47,555 nucleotides of DNA from Bacteroidales bacterium (GCA_016931855.1 JAFGDZ010000044.1:1-47555), one strand, 5' to 3'; positions 25,489 through 34,501 are shown, numbered from the stretch's first letter. Notes: generated by a model not told the origin, from the sequence alone. Made by a program: numbers and translations.

Positions 25489-25740
25489 ATGAAAGCATTG
25501 ATGCAGTACCAAATCCTTTTATTGCAGCTAAACCCTAGTAAAGCAACCTTTGCGAAACCCTACAACAGCGCACAGGGTTTTCATCCTGGTTTCTTTTGGG
25601 TGGCATTTATTGTAGTAGCATTTATAAGTATAAGAGTTTATATTGCTGTAAAAAAGGACATTAAACTGATAAAAAAAAGGAAAGCAACGCAAAAGCGAAA
25701 GACCCAAAACAAAGATATGGATTCAATTCCAAGATTGTAA
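25489..25740 (+). CDS. Small single-pass membrane protein, unknown
   Basis: 83 residues. A single strong membrane helix lies at about 34-53 (GFFWVAFIVVAFISIRVYIAV), followed by a very basic C-terminal tail rich in Lys/Arg, which by the positive-inside rule should stay in the cytoplasm. No family recognised. The close spacing (21 bp) to the ABM-type gene supports a real co-transcribed gene, but composition alone would not prove it. Confidence 0.5.
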   Translation: MKALMQYQILLLQLNPSKATFAKPYNSAQGFHPGFFWVAFIVVAFISIRVYIAVKKDIKLIKKRKATQKRKTQNKDMDSIPRL

Positions 25741-25885
25741 AAGAATTACTCGCCATTATAAAGCCATTACTCTCTAAGTAAACTTTTAACGAGAACAAAA
25801 ATCAACAGTATTGCAACCCAACTTGATTACTATTCCAATTAAGTATAATTTTACTCCAAAGCGATAAAATAAACTATTAACCATC

Positions 25886-26461
25886 ATGCAAAAGCAAGCT
25901 ACAACAAGAACCCTAAAAGAATTCTTTCTTAAGCAAATGGAAGAGGATAAAAGCTGGGGAAGCGCACTCTCGGCTCTATCCATAGCAGAGGGCAGCTCCA
26001 TTGCCCCCACTCCACAAACGCCAAACGAGGTATTGCTAAACGTAAAAGTCTCCATTAGCAACGAGCAATTTAACCATCTGCTCCAGCAAGATGCCATAAA
26101 AAAAGCCAGGCTAAGCCTACACCTATCAATGGATAGCACCAGTGCTATTGAATACCCCCTTAGCAAATCGGAGTGGTTCCTGCAGCAAAACCAGCCCCTA
26201 GATACATCGCTTGCCAGCACCAATTACAAGACAATAAACTTTAGCGCATACCAAAAAACCCGTAATCCCTTTAGCCTATCGCCCCGCGAGTTTGATATAA
26301 TAAAGCTGCTAGCCCAAGGCCTTCTTTACAAAGAAATTGCCTGCGAGCTAGGAATAAGCATATTTACCGTAAAGAATCACCTAAAAAAGATATACCCTAA
26401 ACTAGGGGTAACCAACCGTTCCGAGGCCATTCTTAAGTACCTGAAATTTAGCCAGCAGTAG
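25886..26461 (+). CDS. LuxR-type HTH protein with unknown N-terminal domain
   Basis: 191 residues. The C-terminal LuxR helix-turn-helix is at about 130-188 (LSPREFDIIKLLAQGLLYKEIACELGISIFTVKNHLKKIY). The N-terminal ~120 residues do not look like a receiver, PAS or autoinducer domain; they contain a helical start (KEFFLKQMEEDKSWGSALSAL) and then a mixed region. It may be a ligand- or protein-controlled regulator. It stands alone, 145 bp after the small membrane-protein gene and about 155 bp before the next gene. Targets are unknown. Confidence 0.85.
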   Translation: MQKQATTRTLKEFFLKQMEEDKSWGSALSALSIAEGSSIAPTPQTPNEVLLNVKVSISNEQFNHLLQQDAIKKARLSLHLSMDSTSAIEYPLSKSEWFLQQNQPLDTSLASTNYKTINFSAYQKTRNPFSLSPREFDIIKLLAQGLLYKEIACELGISIFTVKNHLKKIYPKLGVTNRSEAILKYLKFSQQ

Positions 26462-26616
26462 GTACACATAGCCCCAAAAGGCTATTTTCATTAGCAATAG
26501 TTGTCTGTAAATTAGCTAGTAATGCGCATTTACCGCTTTCTGATTCCTTGCCTTAGTCATACGGAGAAAGCCGAAAATCCGAGCTAAAGAGTAGGCACAA
26601 CTAATCGGAGATAACC

Positions 26617-26964
26617 ATGCCTAACAAAACATTTGAGGTAAAAACCTACGTGCTGCAAATGGGTTACAAATCAACTGCAACATGGGGAAACACTGCAATC
26701 AAAATTCAAGGTTACCTTTGCTGTTACGGAGCAAAAAAGGAGCGGCTAATTGTTTACGGGCTACACCCTTCCAGCCCTATTCCACCCAATGCCGTATGTA
26801 ACTGGGCTGGTAATGTAGGAGCCATTTTTGTTCCCTTTACCGAGCTAAAATGCTATGTAGATATAGCAAGGAACGAAAAGCCTGTATTTGCTAGGCTAGA
26901 CAGCGATAAGCCTGAATGGATGAACCTCTCTACCAGCACTGAACCTATTGGCGAAGGGGAATAA
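26617..26964 (+). CDS. Conserved-looking small protein, unknown function
   Basis: 115 residues with no signal peptide and no membrane helix. It looks beta-rich (FEVKTYVLQMGY; IKIQGYLCCYGAKKERLIVYG; GAIFVPFTELKCYVDIA) and has Cys pairs (CC at about 32-33) but no clear metal site. I do not recognise the family. It is followed 46 bp downstream by a terminator-like hairpin and then by the ComEC-like hydrolase gene, which might make it the first gene of a partly attenuated unit. Confidence 0.6.
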   Translation: MPNKTFEVKTYVLQMGYKSTATWGNTAIKIQGYLCCYGAKKERLIVYGLHPSSPIPPNAVCNWAGNVGAIFVPFTELKCYVDIARNEKPVFARLDSDKPEWMNLSTSTEPIGEGE

Positions 26965-27010
26965 CCCAGCAGCCTAACACTTTCCCTATCTCTCACCCTT
27001 CACGTCGAAA

Positions 27011-27077
27011 GAGGCTTTGCAATCCATAGAACAATTGGAAAAACGCCCTTCGCTCAACTGCAAAGCCTCTTTTTTTT
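27011..27077 (+). terminator. Long-loop terminator or attenuator just upstream of the metallohydrolase gene
   Basis: GAGGCTTTGCA (27011-27021) pairs perfectly with TGCAAAGCCTC (27059-27069), an 11-bp stem with a 37-base loop, followed by eight T residues. The next gene starts only 21 bp after the T tract, too little room for a separate promoter, so the hairpin may work as an attenuator. Confidence 0.8.
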
Positions 27078-27098
27078 AACTACCCCAAAAGTTAGCCC

Positions 27099-28586
27099 AT
27101 GCCTACACTAGAGCCTACAAAATACCTAAAATCAGAAAAGAATACCCATTACTGCTTTGCCGGTTACCCCTCGGTAAAGATATACTGGGAACCAACGGGA
27201 ACTAAGTGGGTACAACACCTTCTTTTTGGCGACTACATAACCATTCTAAACCTTGAGGTAGTGAGTGGCAGAGTGAATGTGTTAAGCAGGAATAAAAAGG
27301 GCTGGGCCAATATTGCCGACCTACAAACGGAACGTGTGCTCGAAGTAAATTTTATTGATATTGGTCAAGGCGATGGCTGCCATGTGGTAACACCAAATGA
27401 CAAGCACTTTCTTATTGATGCTGGGGAGTACGATAACATGAACCGATACCTTAACTGGCGGTTTAACCTTTATAACAAGAAAGGGACTCAGATTCCAATC
27501 ACCGCCATAGTAAGCCATTCCGACAAGGATCACTATGGCGGTTTCGATAGCGTTTTTAAGAACTGTCACATAAAAATAGAAACCCTTTACCATAATGGGG
27601 TTGTGGAACGCCCAGGAGAAAGCCATCCCTTTGGCCATGTAGCAAATGGCTACATAACCAGCGTGGTTGAGAATCACGCTGAGATGATTGGCATTATCAC
27701 CAATCCGAACAAGAGAAAAGGGAAAGGCTCCCAGTACCCCAAAACGCTCTACAAATCGCTAAAGTATAGCCCTCAGATTATATTTACCATGCTATCTAAC
27801 AAGTGTAAGTTCCTTGGCAGCTACAACACAGACTATCGAATAAACGGCAAGCCGTTTACTATTGAGGTTCTAGCTCCTATACTTGAGGAGATAAACGGCA
27901 AACCCGCTCTAAAAACCCTCAACAATACAGGCAAAGACAAAAACGGCCACTCCATTGTGCTCATCATAAAATATGGAGAGGCTAAAATTTTACTTGGAGG
28001 GGATATCAACGAGGAGTTTGGCAAAATACTCTGCAGCCACTACAGCGCAACACCACGCAAGCTTCAGGTTGATGTGGCAAAGGCGTGCCATCACGGGAGC
28101 CAGCACTTTCACTACCCCCTTCTGCAAGGAATTAATGCATTAGCCACCGTTATATCAAGTGGCGACGACGAGAGCTTTGCTCACCCTAGACCCGATGCTC
28201 TAGGCTCATTTGGTAAATGTGGATACGGAGATAAGCCACTCCTATTCTCCACCGAACTAGCCCGGTCAAACAAAGAGATAACTAGAAAGAAACTATTTGA
28301 GCTAAACAGTATGCTTGCGGAAATAGCCAACCTTCAAATAAAAATCAAGGAATATGAGAAAAATAATGCCCCACAAGAAGAGCCAATCAAGCTTAAAGCC
28401 CGATTGCTTAGTCTAAACAAGCACGTTAATTCCAACCTAACACGGTACGGAATGATTAATCTCCGAACCAATGGCACCCAAATGATTATTGCCCAGAAAC
28501 TAGAGGTTGATGCCGCATACGGGAAATGGGATATTCATAAGCTTGAGTACAGCAGCAAAACCAACCGATTGGAGCTAAAGAAATAG
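27099..28586 (+). CDS. ComEC-like stand-alone metallo-beta-lactamase-fold hydrolase
   Basis: 495 residues without signal peptide or membrane helices. Residues ~15-75 resemble a small SH3-like beta module (YPSVKIYWEPTG...KGWANI). The metallohydrolase domain begins at VNFIDIGQGDGCHVV (about 85). The metal motif is H140-S-D142-K-D144-H145, i.e. HxDxDH as in ComEC/Rec2 rather than HxHxDH. KACHHGSQHFH near 329 is the second ComEC hallmark. The C-terminal ~100 residues carry a charged helix (about 400-450). ComEC's own domain is thought to be a nuclease, but free proteins of this type are poorly known. The gene lies directly behind a terminator hairpin and 29 bp before a membrane-protein gene; a two-gene accessory or defence unit is possible but unproven. 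Confidence 0.85.
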   Translation: MPTLEPTKYLKSEKNTHYCFAGYPSVKIYWEPTGTKWVQHLLFGDYITILNLEVVSGRVNVLSRNKKGWANIADLQTERVLEVNFIDIGQGDGCHVVTPNDKHFLIDAGEYDNMNRYLNWRFNLYNKKGTQIPITAIVSHSDKDHYGGFDSVFKNCHIKIETLYHNGVVERPGESHPFGHVANGYITSVVENHAEMIGIITNPNKRKGKGSQYPKTLYKSLKYSPQIIFTMLSNKCKFLGSYNTDYRINGKPFTIEVLAPILEEINGKPALKTLNNTGKDKNGHSIVLIIKYGEAKILLGGDINEEFGKILCSHYSATPRKLQVDVAKACHHGSQHFHYPLLQGINALATVISSGDDESFAHPRPDALGSFGKCGYGDKPLLFSTELARSNKEITRKKLFELNSMLAEIANLQIKIKEYEKNNAPQEEPIKLKARLLSLNKHVNSNLTRYGMINLRTNGTQMIIAQKLEVDAAYGKWDIHKLEYSSKTNRLELKK

Positions 28587-28615
28587 GGCGCAATCTAAAC
28601 CAATAGCAAACCAAA

Positions 28616-29212
28616 ATGCAAGAAGAAACAATAACCCTACTCCAGAGAATAGCGCTAATAGCCGAAATAGTTACACCTATAACTATTCTTTGTGCAATAG
28701 TTGGCCTCCATTACAACAAAAAGCAGATTCAGTTTAACACCATGTCTAAATGCGTTGATGCGTACAGAAAAATTGTTAGACGGCAACAACGAAGGAAGTG
28801 CCGAAAAAAGCAAAGCGCAATAAACGCCTTGGATCATCTTGGGTTGGTTAACGAGGAGCTGTTCTACATTCAGGAGAAATATTTACCAAACGACGCTGCC
28901 GTTAGATGGCTAAAAAACATTATCTATTTTGTGCCAATATATTCCACCTACGGAGAGCTGGCAAACAAACACCTGCTAAAGAAAGCCGTTGAACTTAAAG
29001 ATATTTATCCTAAGCATAAAAAGGAATACCTAGCCAGTGCATCAAAATTCTCATATATAAAAACTTATCTTAACATAAGAAAAGCTGAGTGCCCCATTTC
29101 CGACCGACAAAAAGACATTGAGGATGTTGCCTTTGAAATACTTGAAAACATGGGGAGAAGAAGACTGGTAAGAATTCTAAAACTAAAAAGAGCACTAAGG
29201 TATCGCAGATAA
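28616..29212 (+). CDS. Membrane-anchored protein of unknown function, partner of the metallohydrolase
   Basis: 198 residues. One N-terminal membrane helix (about 11-31, IALIAEIVTPITILCAIVGL) is followed by a basic helical cytoplasmic part (KKQIQFNTMSKCVDAYRKIVRRQQRRK) and a helical remainder ending in a very basic tail. The layout of a short anchor plus a helical domain is common in uncharacterised proteins of accessory loci, but I do not recognise a family. It follows the metallohydrolase stop by 29 bp on the same strand, suggesting a shared transcript. Confidence 0.65.
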   Translation: MQEETITLLQRIALIAEIVTPITILCAIVGLHYNKKQIQFNTMSKCVDAYRKIVRRQQRRKCRKKQSAINALDHLGLVNEELFYIQEKYLPNDAAVRWLKNIIYFVPIYSTYGELANKHLLKKAVELKDIYPKHKKEYLASASKFSYIKTYLNIRKAECPISDRQKDIEDVAFEILENMGRRRLVRILKLKRALRYRR

Positions 29213-29653
29213 CCAATAAAAAGCTGCTCAAAGAAATAGATACGCCGATAATTTGGTGCAATCAGGTTTTCACTACCCTTCGTTGCCTCCTTCAATCGTC
29301 ACCACATAAATATTGGTGCCCTTTTAAACCTAGTTTTTTCGTTCATAGTGATTTTTATCATCAGTATCACAATCATCTATACAACAACACGTTAATTAGC
29401 ACCCCGGTAGCATCAAGAAGATATTTAGCAACATATCCCCATTTTTGGGGATAACCTGTAGCCCTAACATTGCGTATTAGAGTAACATAGGCAAGGAAAT
29501 TCTTAGTTGCCTAGTATGGCTAATTTGAAGGGGGAAGATGTTGAATAGTGAAGTTGGAAATAGCCTTTGGGTTTCATATTTGCCTTTGTCCCATCAAATG
29601 CTGTTATAGTGGCAAGAGCCTGTGCTCTATTACTAACTCTTAGTTACATTAAA
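29213..29653. other. 440-base intergenic region with two hairpins
   Basis: No convincing gene. It contains a perfect hairpin TATCCCCA/TGGGGATA (29434-29441 with 29446-29453) and a weaker one TAGGCAA/TTGCCTA (29488-29494 with 29507-29513). Neither is followed by a T tract, so they are more likely operators or leader elements than terminators. Confidence 0.55.
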
Positions 29654-31768
29654 ATGAGAAAACGCCAGTTTAATCTTCAGCATTTAATAACACGTTCGTT
29701 ACTTATCGTTTTTATCTCGGTAGTTATTATCTCACTTGCAGCCTTTATTCTTAACGACCAAAAGAAGCAGATTTTTATTCAATCCAACCAGGAACAGCTT
29801 GAGAATAGCATAGACCTAATTATGTCGCTCGAGAGCAACCGGCTTAAGCAAGTAGTTTTTGATTACACCTTTTGGGACGAGATGATTGAATTTATCCAAA
29901 CCCAAGATTCTGTTTGGGCTACGGAGAACATTGCACCAATAAACAGAACCTACAAAACGGATATTGCGCAGGTTTTCAACGCTAAAGGAGCGCTCGTTTA
30001 CAAAAGCAGCCCACTTACAACCCCCATCCTCGATAGCATAAGCATACCGCTAGAATATATTGAACGGCTATACAACGACAGGTTTGCTCACTACTTTATT
30101 AGAATTGATACAACCATTATAGAGCTACATGGAGCCACAATACATCCAAACAACGACGCAAGTAGGGAAACCTCTCCCCAGGGCTACTTCTTTATTGGCA
30201 AAATTATTGACAGGGATTACCTCCAAAATCTTGAGGAAATAACCAATACATCAATTCACACCTCGGCAGATTCCATCCACACCTCATTAAATGCAAATAC
30301 AGTAGAAATAGCCTGTAGCAAAGCGCTATACAACAACAATGGGGAAATTGCCTACTACCTACACATAACCAAACTCCTCCCATTCCTCTCCACATACAAA
30401 AAATTCTCAATACTACTGCTAGGCATCGTTATTTCGGCAATGTTTATCTATTTTTTGGTGCTACTTGCGGCTACCAATAGATGGGTGAGAACCCCGTTAA
30501 GAATTGTAGAAAAAGCGCTAAAGGAGGAGAATCCTAGCCTAAGCCTAGAGCTGGAGAATAAAGGAAAAGAGTTTGCTGAGATAGGACAGCTTATTAACTC
30601 ATTTATTGCACAGAAAAAAGCGCTTGAGTACCTCAAGAATAAGGCCGAAGAGTCGGAAAGGTTAAAAACATCATTCCTGGCCAACATGTCACACGAGATT
30701 AGAACGCCATTAAATGGCATTGTGGGCTTTACTGAGCTTATTGTTAAGCATGTTCCCAGCGATCCAAAACTAGAGACCTATACCGGTATCATAAGATCTT
30801 GCTCCAAGGATCTACTGGGAATAATAAGCGATATTCTCGACTACTCAAAGCTGGAGGCCAACCGTATAACCCTAAACAACGAAACCTTCTCCGTTAAAAA
30901 ATTTATAGAGAACCTTAGCTTACAATACTCTAAGCAAAAGGAAACGCTAATGCAAAAGGGTGTTGAGCTGCGCTTTGCCCACAACCAAGCAGGCTTTGAT
31001 CTATTTGCCGACACACAGAGAACCAAGCAAATTATTACCAACTACATTAATAACGCCATTAAGTTTACCAATAGTGGCTTTATTGAGGTTGGCGCTTTTA
31101 CTATTGACAACAAGGCTATTATGTACGTAAAGGATACGGGTATTGGCATTGCAACCGAACGCCACAAAGATGTTTTTGACCGATTTATACAGGTGGACTC
31201 TTCCGAGAAAAAATTTGGAGGTACAGGTCTTGGGCTGGCTATTAGCAAAGGACTGGCAAACCTTATGCATGGGGAGGTTTGGATTGAATCGGAGCTTGGC
31301 AAGGGCGCAACCTTTTACCTTAGCCTACCACTAAGCAACAAGCACTCTCAAATTAATTATATAGATATTTCTACCGATAGAGTAGAGATATCCGATAGCA
31401 TAAACTGGTCAAACAAAAGCATGATTCTGGTTGAGGATGATAAGAATACTGTTGAGCTTGTTGAAACCTTTTTGCAGCCTACAGGGATTACCATTGCTAC
31501 CTTTGACGATCCCAAAGAGGCAATACTGTATGCTACTCAACATGAGTACAGCGTTGTGCTAATGGATATTCAGCTCCCTGGCGACATGGATGGCTTTGAG
31601 GCAAGCAAGCGGCTCAAACGCCTAAACCCAAATATCCCCATAATAGCTCACACTGCATTCTTCACTGGCGAAGAGAAGGAAAAAGCGCTTAGTTCAGGCT
31701 GCATTGCATGTATATCAAAGCCTTACGAGTCTAAAACGCTAATAACAGAGCTTGCAAAGGTTTTATAG
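29654..31768 (+). CDS. CHASE4 hybrid sensor histidine kinase
   Basis: 704 residues from ATG 29654 (MRKRQFNLQHL), chosen because it gives a normal basic N-terminus before the first membrane helix; an upstream extension adds 29 improbable residues. Membrane helix ~13-35; extracytoplasmic CHASE4 domain ~45-240 with the signature VVFDYTFWDEMIEF; second helix ~255-275; a HAMP-like linker and coiled coil ~280-335; HisKA with His347 in ANMSHEIRTPLNGIVGF; HATPase_c with YINNAIKFTN, VKDTGIGI and GTGLGLAISKGL; and a C-terminal receiver (about 590-704) with D638 in VVLMDIQLPGD. There is no HPt or DNA-binding output domain, so phosphotransfer to an unlinked protein is expected. Signal unknown. Confidence 0.94.
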   Translation: MRKRQFNLQHLITRSLLIVFISVVIISLAAFILNDQKKQIFIQSNQEQLENSIDLIMSLESNRLKQVVFDYTFWDEMIEFIQTQDSVWATENIAPINRTYKTDIAQVFNAKGALVYKSSPLTTPILDSISIPLEYIERLYNDRFAHYFIRIDTTIIELHGATIHPNNDASRETSPQGYFFIGKIIDRDYLQNLEEITNTSIHTSADSIHTSLNANTVEIACSKALYNNNGEIAYYLHITKLLPFLSTYKKFSILLLGIVISAMFIYFLVLLAATNRWVRTPLRIVEKALKEENPSLSLELENKGKEFAEIGQLINSFIAQKKALEYLKNKAEESERLKTSFLANMSHEIRTPLNGIVGFTELIVKHVPSDPKLETYTGIIRSCSKDLLGIISDILDYSKLEANRITLNNETFSVKKFIENLSLQYSKQKETLMQKGVELRFAHNQAGFDLFADTQRTKQIITNYINNAIKFTNSGFIEVGAFTIDNKAIMYVKDTGIGIATERHKDVFDRFIQVDSSEKKFGGTGLGLAISKGLANLMHGEVWIESELGKGATFYLSLPLSNKHSQINYIDISTDRVEISDSINWSNKSMILVEDDKNTVELVETFLQPTGITIATFDDPKEAILYATQHEYSVVLMDIQLPGDMDGFEASKRLKRLNPNIPIIAHTAFFTGEEKEKALSSGCIACISKPYESKTLITELAKVL

Positions 31769-31805
31769 CGCATATAACGATAAATTGTGTGCTGCAAGGA
31801 TAGCT

Positions 31806-32378
31806 CTACTCTACCTCAATGCCATATTTTGTTAGCAAACCAGCAACCCCATCTAAAGAGAATTTTGCCTTTTTCATCCTATTAACCTCTGGGTCTAAGC
31901 TGTAGTTTAGTGCAGTTCTAAAATCGGCATTTTCAAGGTTTGTAGCGTAAAAAACAGCACCACTTAAGTTGCACTCCCCAAGCTGTGCCCCGCTTAAATC
32001 GGTCTGCGTAAAGTCCACCTCCTGCATTGTACAACCATGGAATGAGGTCTTTCTCATCTTACGCTTATAAAACGAGGAGAAGTTAAGTATGCAAGAGCTA
32101 AAGCTAACATCAAATAGAAACTCGTTACAATAGTCAAAGCGCAACCCTAACATCTTACAGTTCCTAAAACGCACTCCGTTAAGAGTTGTCTCTGCTAAAC
32201 TTCCCATGCTAAGGTTACAACCCATAAACTCGCAATCGGTAAAACCAAAGCCAGAAAGGTTGGTTTCGGAGAAATCGCAGCTAGTAAATACGCAACACTC
32301 GTACTCTCCTTTTGGCAGTGCCGATTTAGTAAAATCAACCTTCTCAAACTCTTTATCCTCTACAAAAACTCTATCCAT
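31806..32378 (-). CDS. Qnr-like pentapeptide-repeat protein
   Basis: 190 residues consisting mostly of pentapeptide repeats A(D/N)LXX from about 25 to 165 (for example FSETNLSGFGFTDCEF, DFTQTDLSGAQLGEC, ATNLENADF), forming a right-handed beta-helix. The length, the interruption and the C-terminal extension resemble the Qnr/McbG group, which protect DNA gyrase from quinolones or toxins; many relatives in environmental bacteria have no such proven role. Several repeats contain Cys. Cytoplasmic. It converges with the hybrid kinase and lies 60 bp after the next minus-strand gene. Confidence 0.85.
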   Translation of the reverse strand: MDRVFVEDKEFEKVDFTKSALPKGEYECCVFTSCDFSETNLSGFGFTDCEFMGCNLSMGSLAETTLNGVRFRNCKMLGLRFDYCNEFLFDVSFSSCILNFSSFYKRKMRKTSFHGCTMQEVDFTQTDLSGAQLGECNLSGAVFYATNLENADFRTALNYSLDPEVNRMKKAKFSLDGVAGLLTKYGIEVE

Positions 32379-32438
32379 TTAGCTTAACCTTTTCATTTGG
32401 GCTACCATAGCGCTCAATGCCCAATAATTTAAGTACGT

Positions 32439-32918
32439 TTATACCTCCGCAATAATTACAACATAGTTTTTACCATACTTCTTGGCACACTTTGGGCATG
32501 TTGTGTACCACATGTACCACTTCTTTATGGCTAAACCACGCTCTTTTACCAATAGTTCAAAGTTTTTACACCACTCGCCCGTTTTATTAAAATCGCCCTC
32601 GTAAACCTTACTATAAAAGGTGCCTGTAATGGTAATATTCTCGGCATTGTCAACATCCTTATCAACAGCCACGTAGATATCCATATTCCACTTTGATGTA
32701 TGATCCGATAGGCAAAGCCAGCTGGGTATAGCGGCATTGGATTGCTCTGCCTTACTCATTACCCTTTTAATAACCGGGCCAAAGTTCATAGGCATAAAGA
32801 ACAGGGTAAAAACCTTGTCGCGAACAAACCTTTTGTTGCTCCACTCAAAAGTTTTATCGTCCCAAGGGGCAGAATCGAATTTTGGGCAGCATTCAATATC
32901 CATAGCATCCTTATTCAT
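32439..32918 (-). CDS. Conserved small cytoplasmic protein, unknown function
   Basis: 159 residues from ATG 32918 (MNKDAMDIECCPKF); an upstream in-frame ATG at 32999 would add 27 residues of unlikely character. Notable features are the N-terminal ECCPKFDSAPWDDKTFEW, FTLFFMPMNFGPVIKRV, LCLSDHTSKWNMDIYVAVD and the C-terminal YTTCPKCAKKYGKNYVVIIAEV, where C-P-K-C suggests a metal or redox site. I recognise the general pattern of a widespread uncharacterised family sometimes labelled 'hydrolase', but no catalytic residues are evident and I do not use that name. It may share a transcript with the pentapeptide-repeat gene 60 bp downstream. Confidence 0.75.
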   Translation of the reverse strand: MNKDAMDIECCPKFDSAPWDDKTFEWSNKRFVRDKVFTLFFMPMNFGPVIKRVMSKAEQSNAAIPSWLCLSDHTSKWNMDIYVAVDKDVDNAENITITGTFYSKVYEGDFNKTGEWCKNFELLVKERGLAIKKWYMWYTTCPKCAKKYGKNYVVIIAEV

Positions 32919-33104
32919 GGTTATTCCTGTATTAGAAATGCACGGTGAATATAATTTGATACTATCTGGTGAGGAAACTCTGTGTAAGAGTAAAGTCACA
33001 AATACTCTAACAAAAGTAAAGCAATATCAATTAAATAAATATACCTAGTATTAATACTACAATTTACGAGCGAAAATTATGCATTTTTTTCGGCTCGAAG
33101 CATC

Positions 33105-33127
33105 GTTTTGGGAAAATGCTACGTCTA
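33105..33127 (+). promoter_or_regulatory. Possible ECF-type promoter before the lipoprotein/sigma locus
   Basis: GTTTTGGGAAAATG at 33105-33118 and CGTCTA at 33122-33127 lie 27-50 bp before the lipoprotein start. A CGTCTA-like -10 is common in promoters of Bacteroidota ECF sigma factors, so autoregulation is possible. This is a weak, by-eye call. Confidence 0.25.
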
Positions 33128-33153
33128 GGCTAGTGAACTAAAAAATAATTTCT

Positions 33154-33933
33154 ATGAAAAGGTTAATGTTAATTGCTGCCGCTGCTGCACTGCTAGGGTT
33201 GGCAGCTTGCGAAAAGGAATCAAGCACCGATTTATCTCCAAAAGAATCATCACTAAAATTCTCGCTGACTGTCCCTTCTAGCAGCACGGTAAACGCAACC
33301 CCATTTACAATAAGTTATGCAGGAATCTCAAATGAGTACCTGTACTTAGGCTTAACCTATACCGGAGGCGAACTTGGCCACAAATTTAGCGTTACCTGGG
33401 ATGGAACGGTTACCAATAAGGACGAAAAGAAGATTATTGAGCTACAGATTTTCCACAATAACACTACAGACAATGGCACGCAGCAGATAACAGATTCTCT
33501 ATCACTTAGCCTAAAATCGCTAAACATCCCAGCAGAACTAAGAACCAACGAAAACCTTTACTATAAGGTGGTGAACTCAACCAAACCAGACAACGCGTTC
33601 CTAGTTAAGGAGTACATATCGCCAATAAATCCAAACAACGATAATGGCAACAACAATACATACAGCACAACCGACGTTATGGTTAAAGTAATACAAAATG
33701 ATAACTGCGCAGCTGGTACATGGAATACTTTGTGGCTTAAGGAGAATAATAGCGAACGCTACCTACTTCCACTAAGTGTTGCCGACGGCATAACCTATTC
33801 TGCAACAGCAAACGATATTCTGAAAATTAGCTTTGAAAGAACTCACTTTGCAGACTCATCCAGCTATTGCGACTCTTGGGCAAACAAATGGGTTGAGGTA
33901 ATTAACATTACCAAGTTGGAAAAAGCAGAATAG
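33154..33933 (+). CDS. Lipoprotein of unknown function, upstream of the ECF sigma gene
   Basis: 259 residues with a clear lipoprotein signal: MKRLMLIAAAAALLGLAAC, Cys19 after LAA. The mature part begins with the negatively charged EKESSTD, compatible with export to the outer membrane or surface in Bacteroidota. The remainder looks like beta-sandwich repeats with many Asn/Thr and a few Cys near the end (DNCAAGTW; SYCDSWANKW). No enzyme motif recognised. The sigma factor gene starts 22 bp after its stop, so the lipoprotein is probably part of the same regulated unit. Confidence 0.82.
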   Translation: MKRLMLIAAAAALLGLAACEKESSTDLSPKESSLKFSLTVPSSSTVNATPFTISYAGISNEYLYLGLTYTGGELGHKFSVTWDGTVTNKDEKKIIELQIFHNNTTDNGTQQITDSLSLSLKSLNIPAELRTNENLYYKVVNSTKPDNAFLVKEYISPINPNNDNGNNNTYSTTDVMVKVIQNDNCAAGTWNTLWLKENNSERYLLPLSVADGITYSATANDILKISFERTHFADSSSYCDSWANKWVEVINITKLEKAE

Positions 33934-33955
33934 CAACACAAACACCCCAGCGGGA

Positions 33956-34501
33956 TTGGAGGAGAAGGAGTTTATTAAAGTGCTTGATAGGTGTTCCTTG
34001 GGCGACAGAAAAGCTCAGGAACACCTATACCGTTCTTTTTATGGCTATGCAATGAGCATTGCCCTGAGATACTCATGCTCCAGAGAAATGGCAGAAGAGA
34101 TTGTGAACGACTCCTTCCTAAAGGTATTTACTAAGCTAGAAAGCCACCAATCTGATAAAAGTTTCAAGGCTTGGCTGCGTAAAATAGTTATAAACACAGC
34201 CATTGATCATAACCGCCGCAACATAAAAACCTTAGACACAATTGAGCTGCGTGAACCCCTACACGAAATGCCTGAAACAGAGAACTGTTTCCCTAAAGCA
34301 GAAGAGATAATAGCACTACTTCATAAGCTCTCCCCCATGTACCGTATGGTGTTTAACTTGTATATAATGGAGGACTACTCTCACGAGGAAATTGCACAGC
34401 AACTTAATATCAGTGTAAATACATCGAGGGCAAACCTTAGTAGAGCCAAAGAACGGATTGTTGAACTCGTAAAAAAATACCAAGCCTATGCAGAATCTTG
34501 A
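33956..34501 (+). CDS. ECF-type RNA polymerase sigma factor
   Basis: 181 residues. Region 2 is at about 15-85 (EHLYRSFYGYAMSIALRYS...AEEIVNDSFLKVFTKL...FKAWLRKIVINTAID) and region 4 at about 115-172 (LSPMYRMVFNLYIMEDYSHEEIAQQLNISVNTSRANLSRAKERI). It recruits RNA polymerase to a specific promoter set. No ATG is available upstream of region 2 in this frame; the only reasonable start is TTG at 33956, in TTGGAGGAGAAGGAG, so poor initiation may limit its level. Its 3' end overlaps the next gene by 14 bp, which encodes the likely membrane regulator. Confidence 0.9.
   Translation: MEEKEFIKVLDRCSLGDRKAQEHLYRSFYGYAMSIALRYSCSREMAEEIVNDSFLKVFTKLESHQSDKSFKAWLRKIVINTAIDHNRRNIKTLDTIELREPLHEMPETENCFPKAEEIIALLHKLSPMYRMVFNLYIMEDYSHEEIAQQLNISVNTSRANLSRAKERIVELVKKYQAYAES

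Noticed and set aside
29284-29345. Short minus-strand frame starting MNEKTRFKRAPIFMW
   Set aside because: About 15 codons with no ribosome site or conservation evidence; at most a gene remnant.
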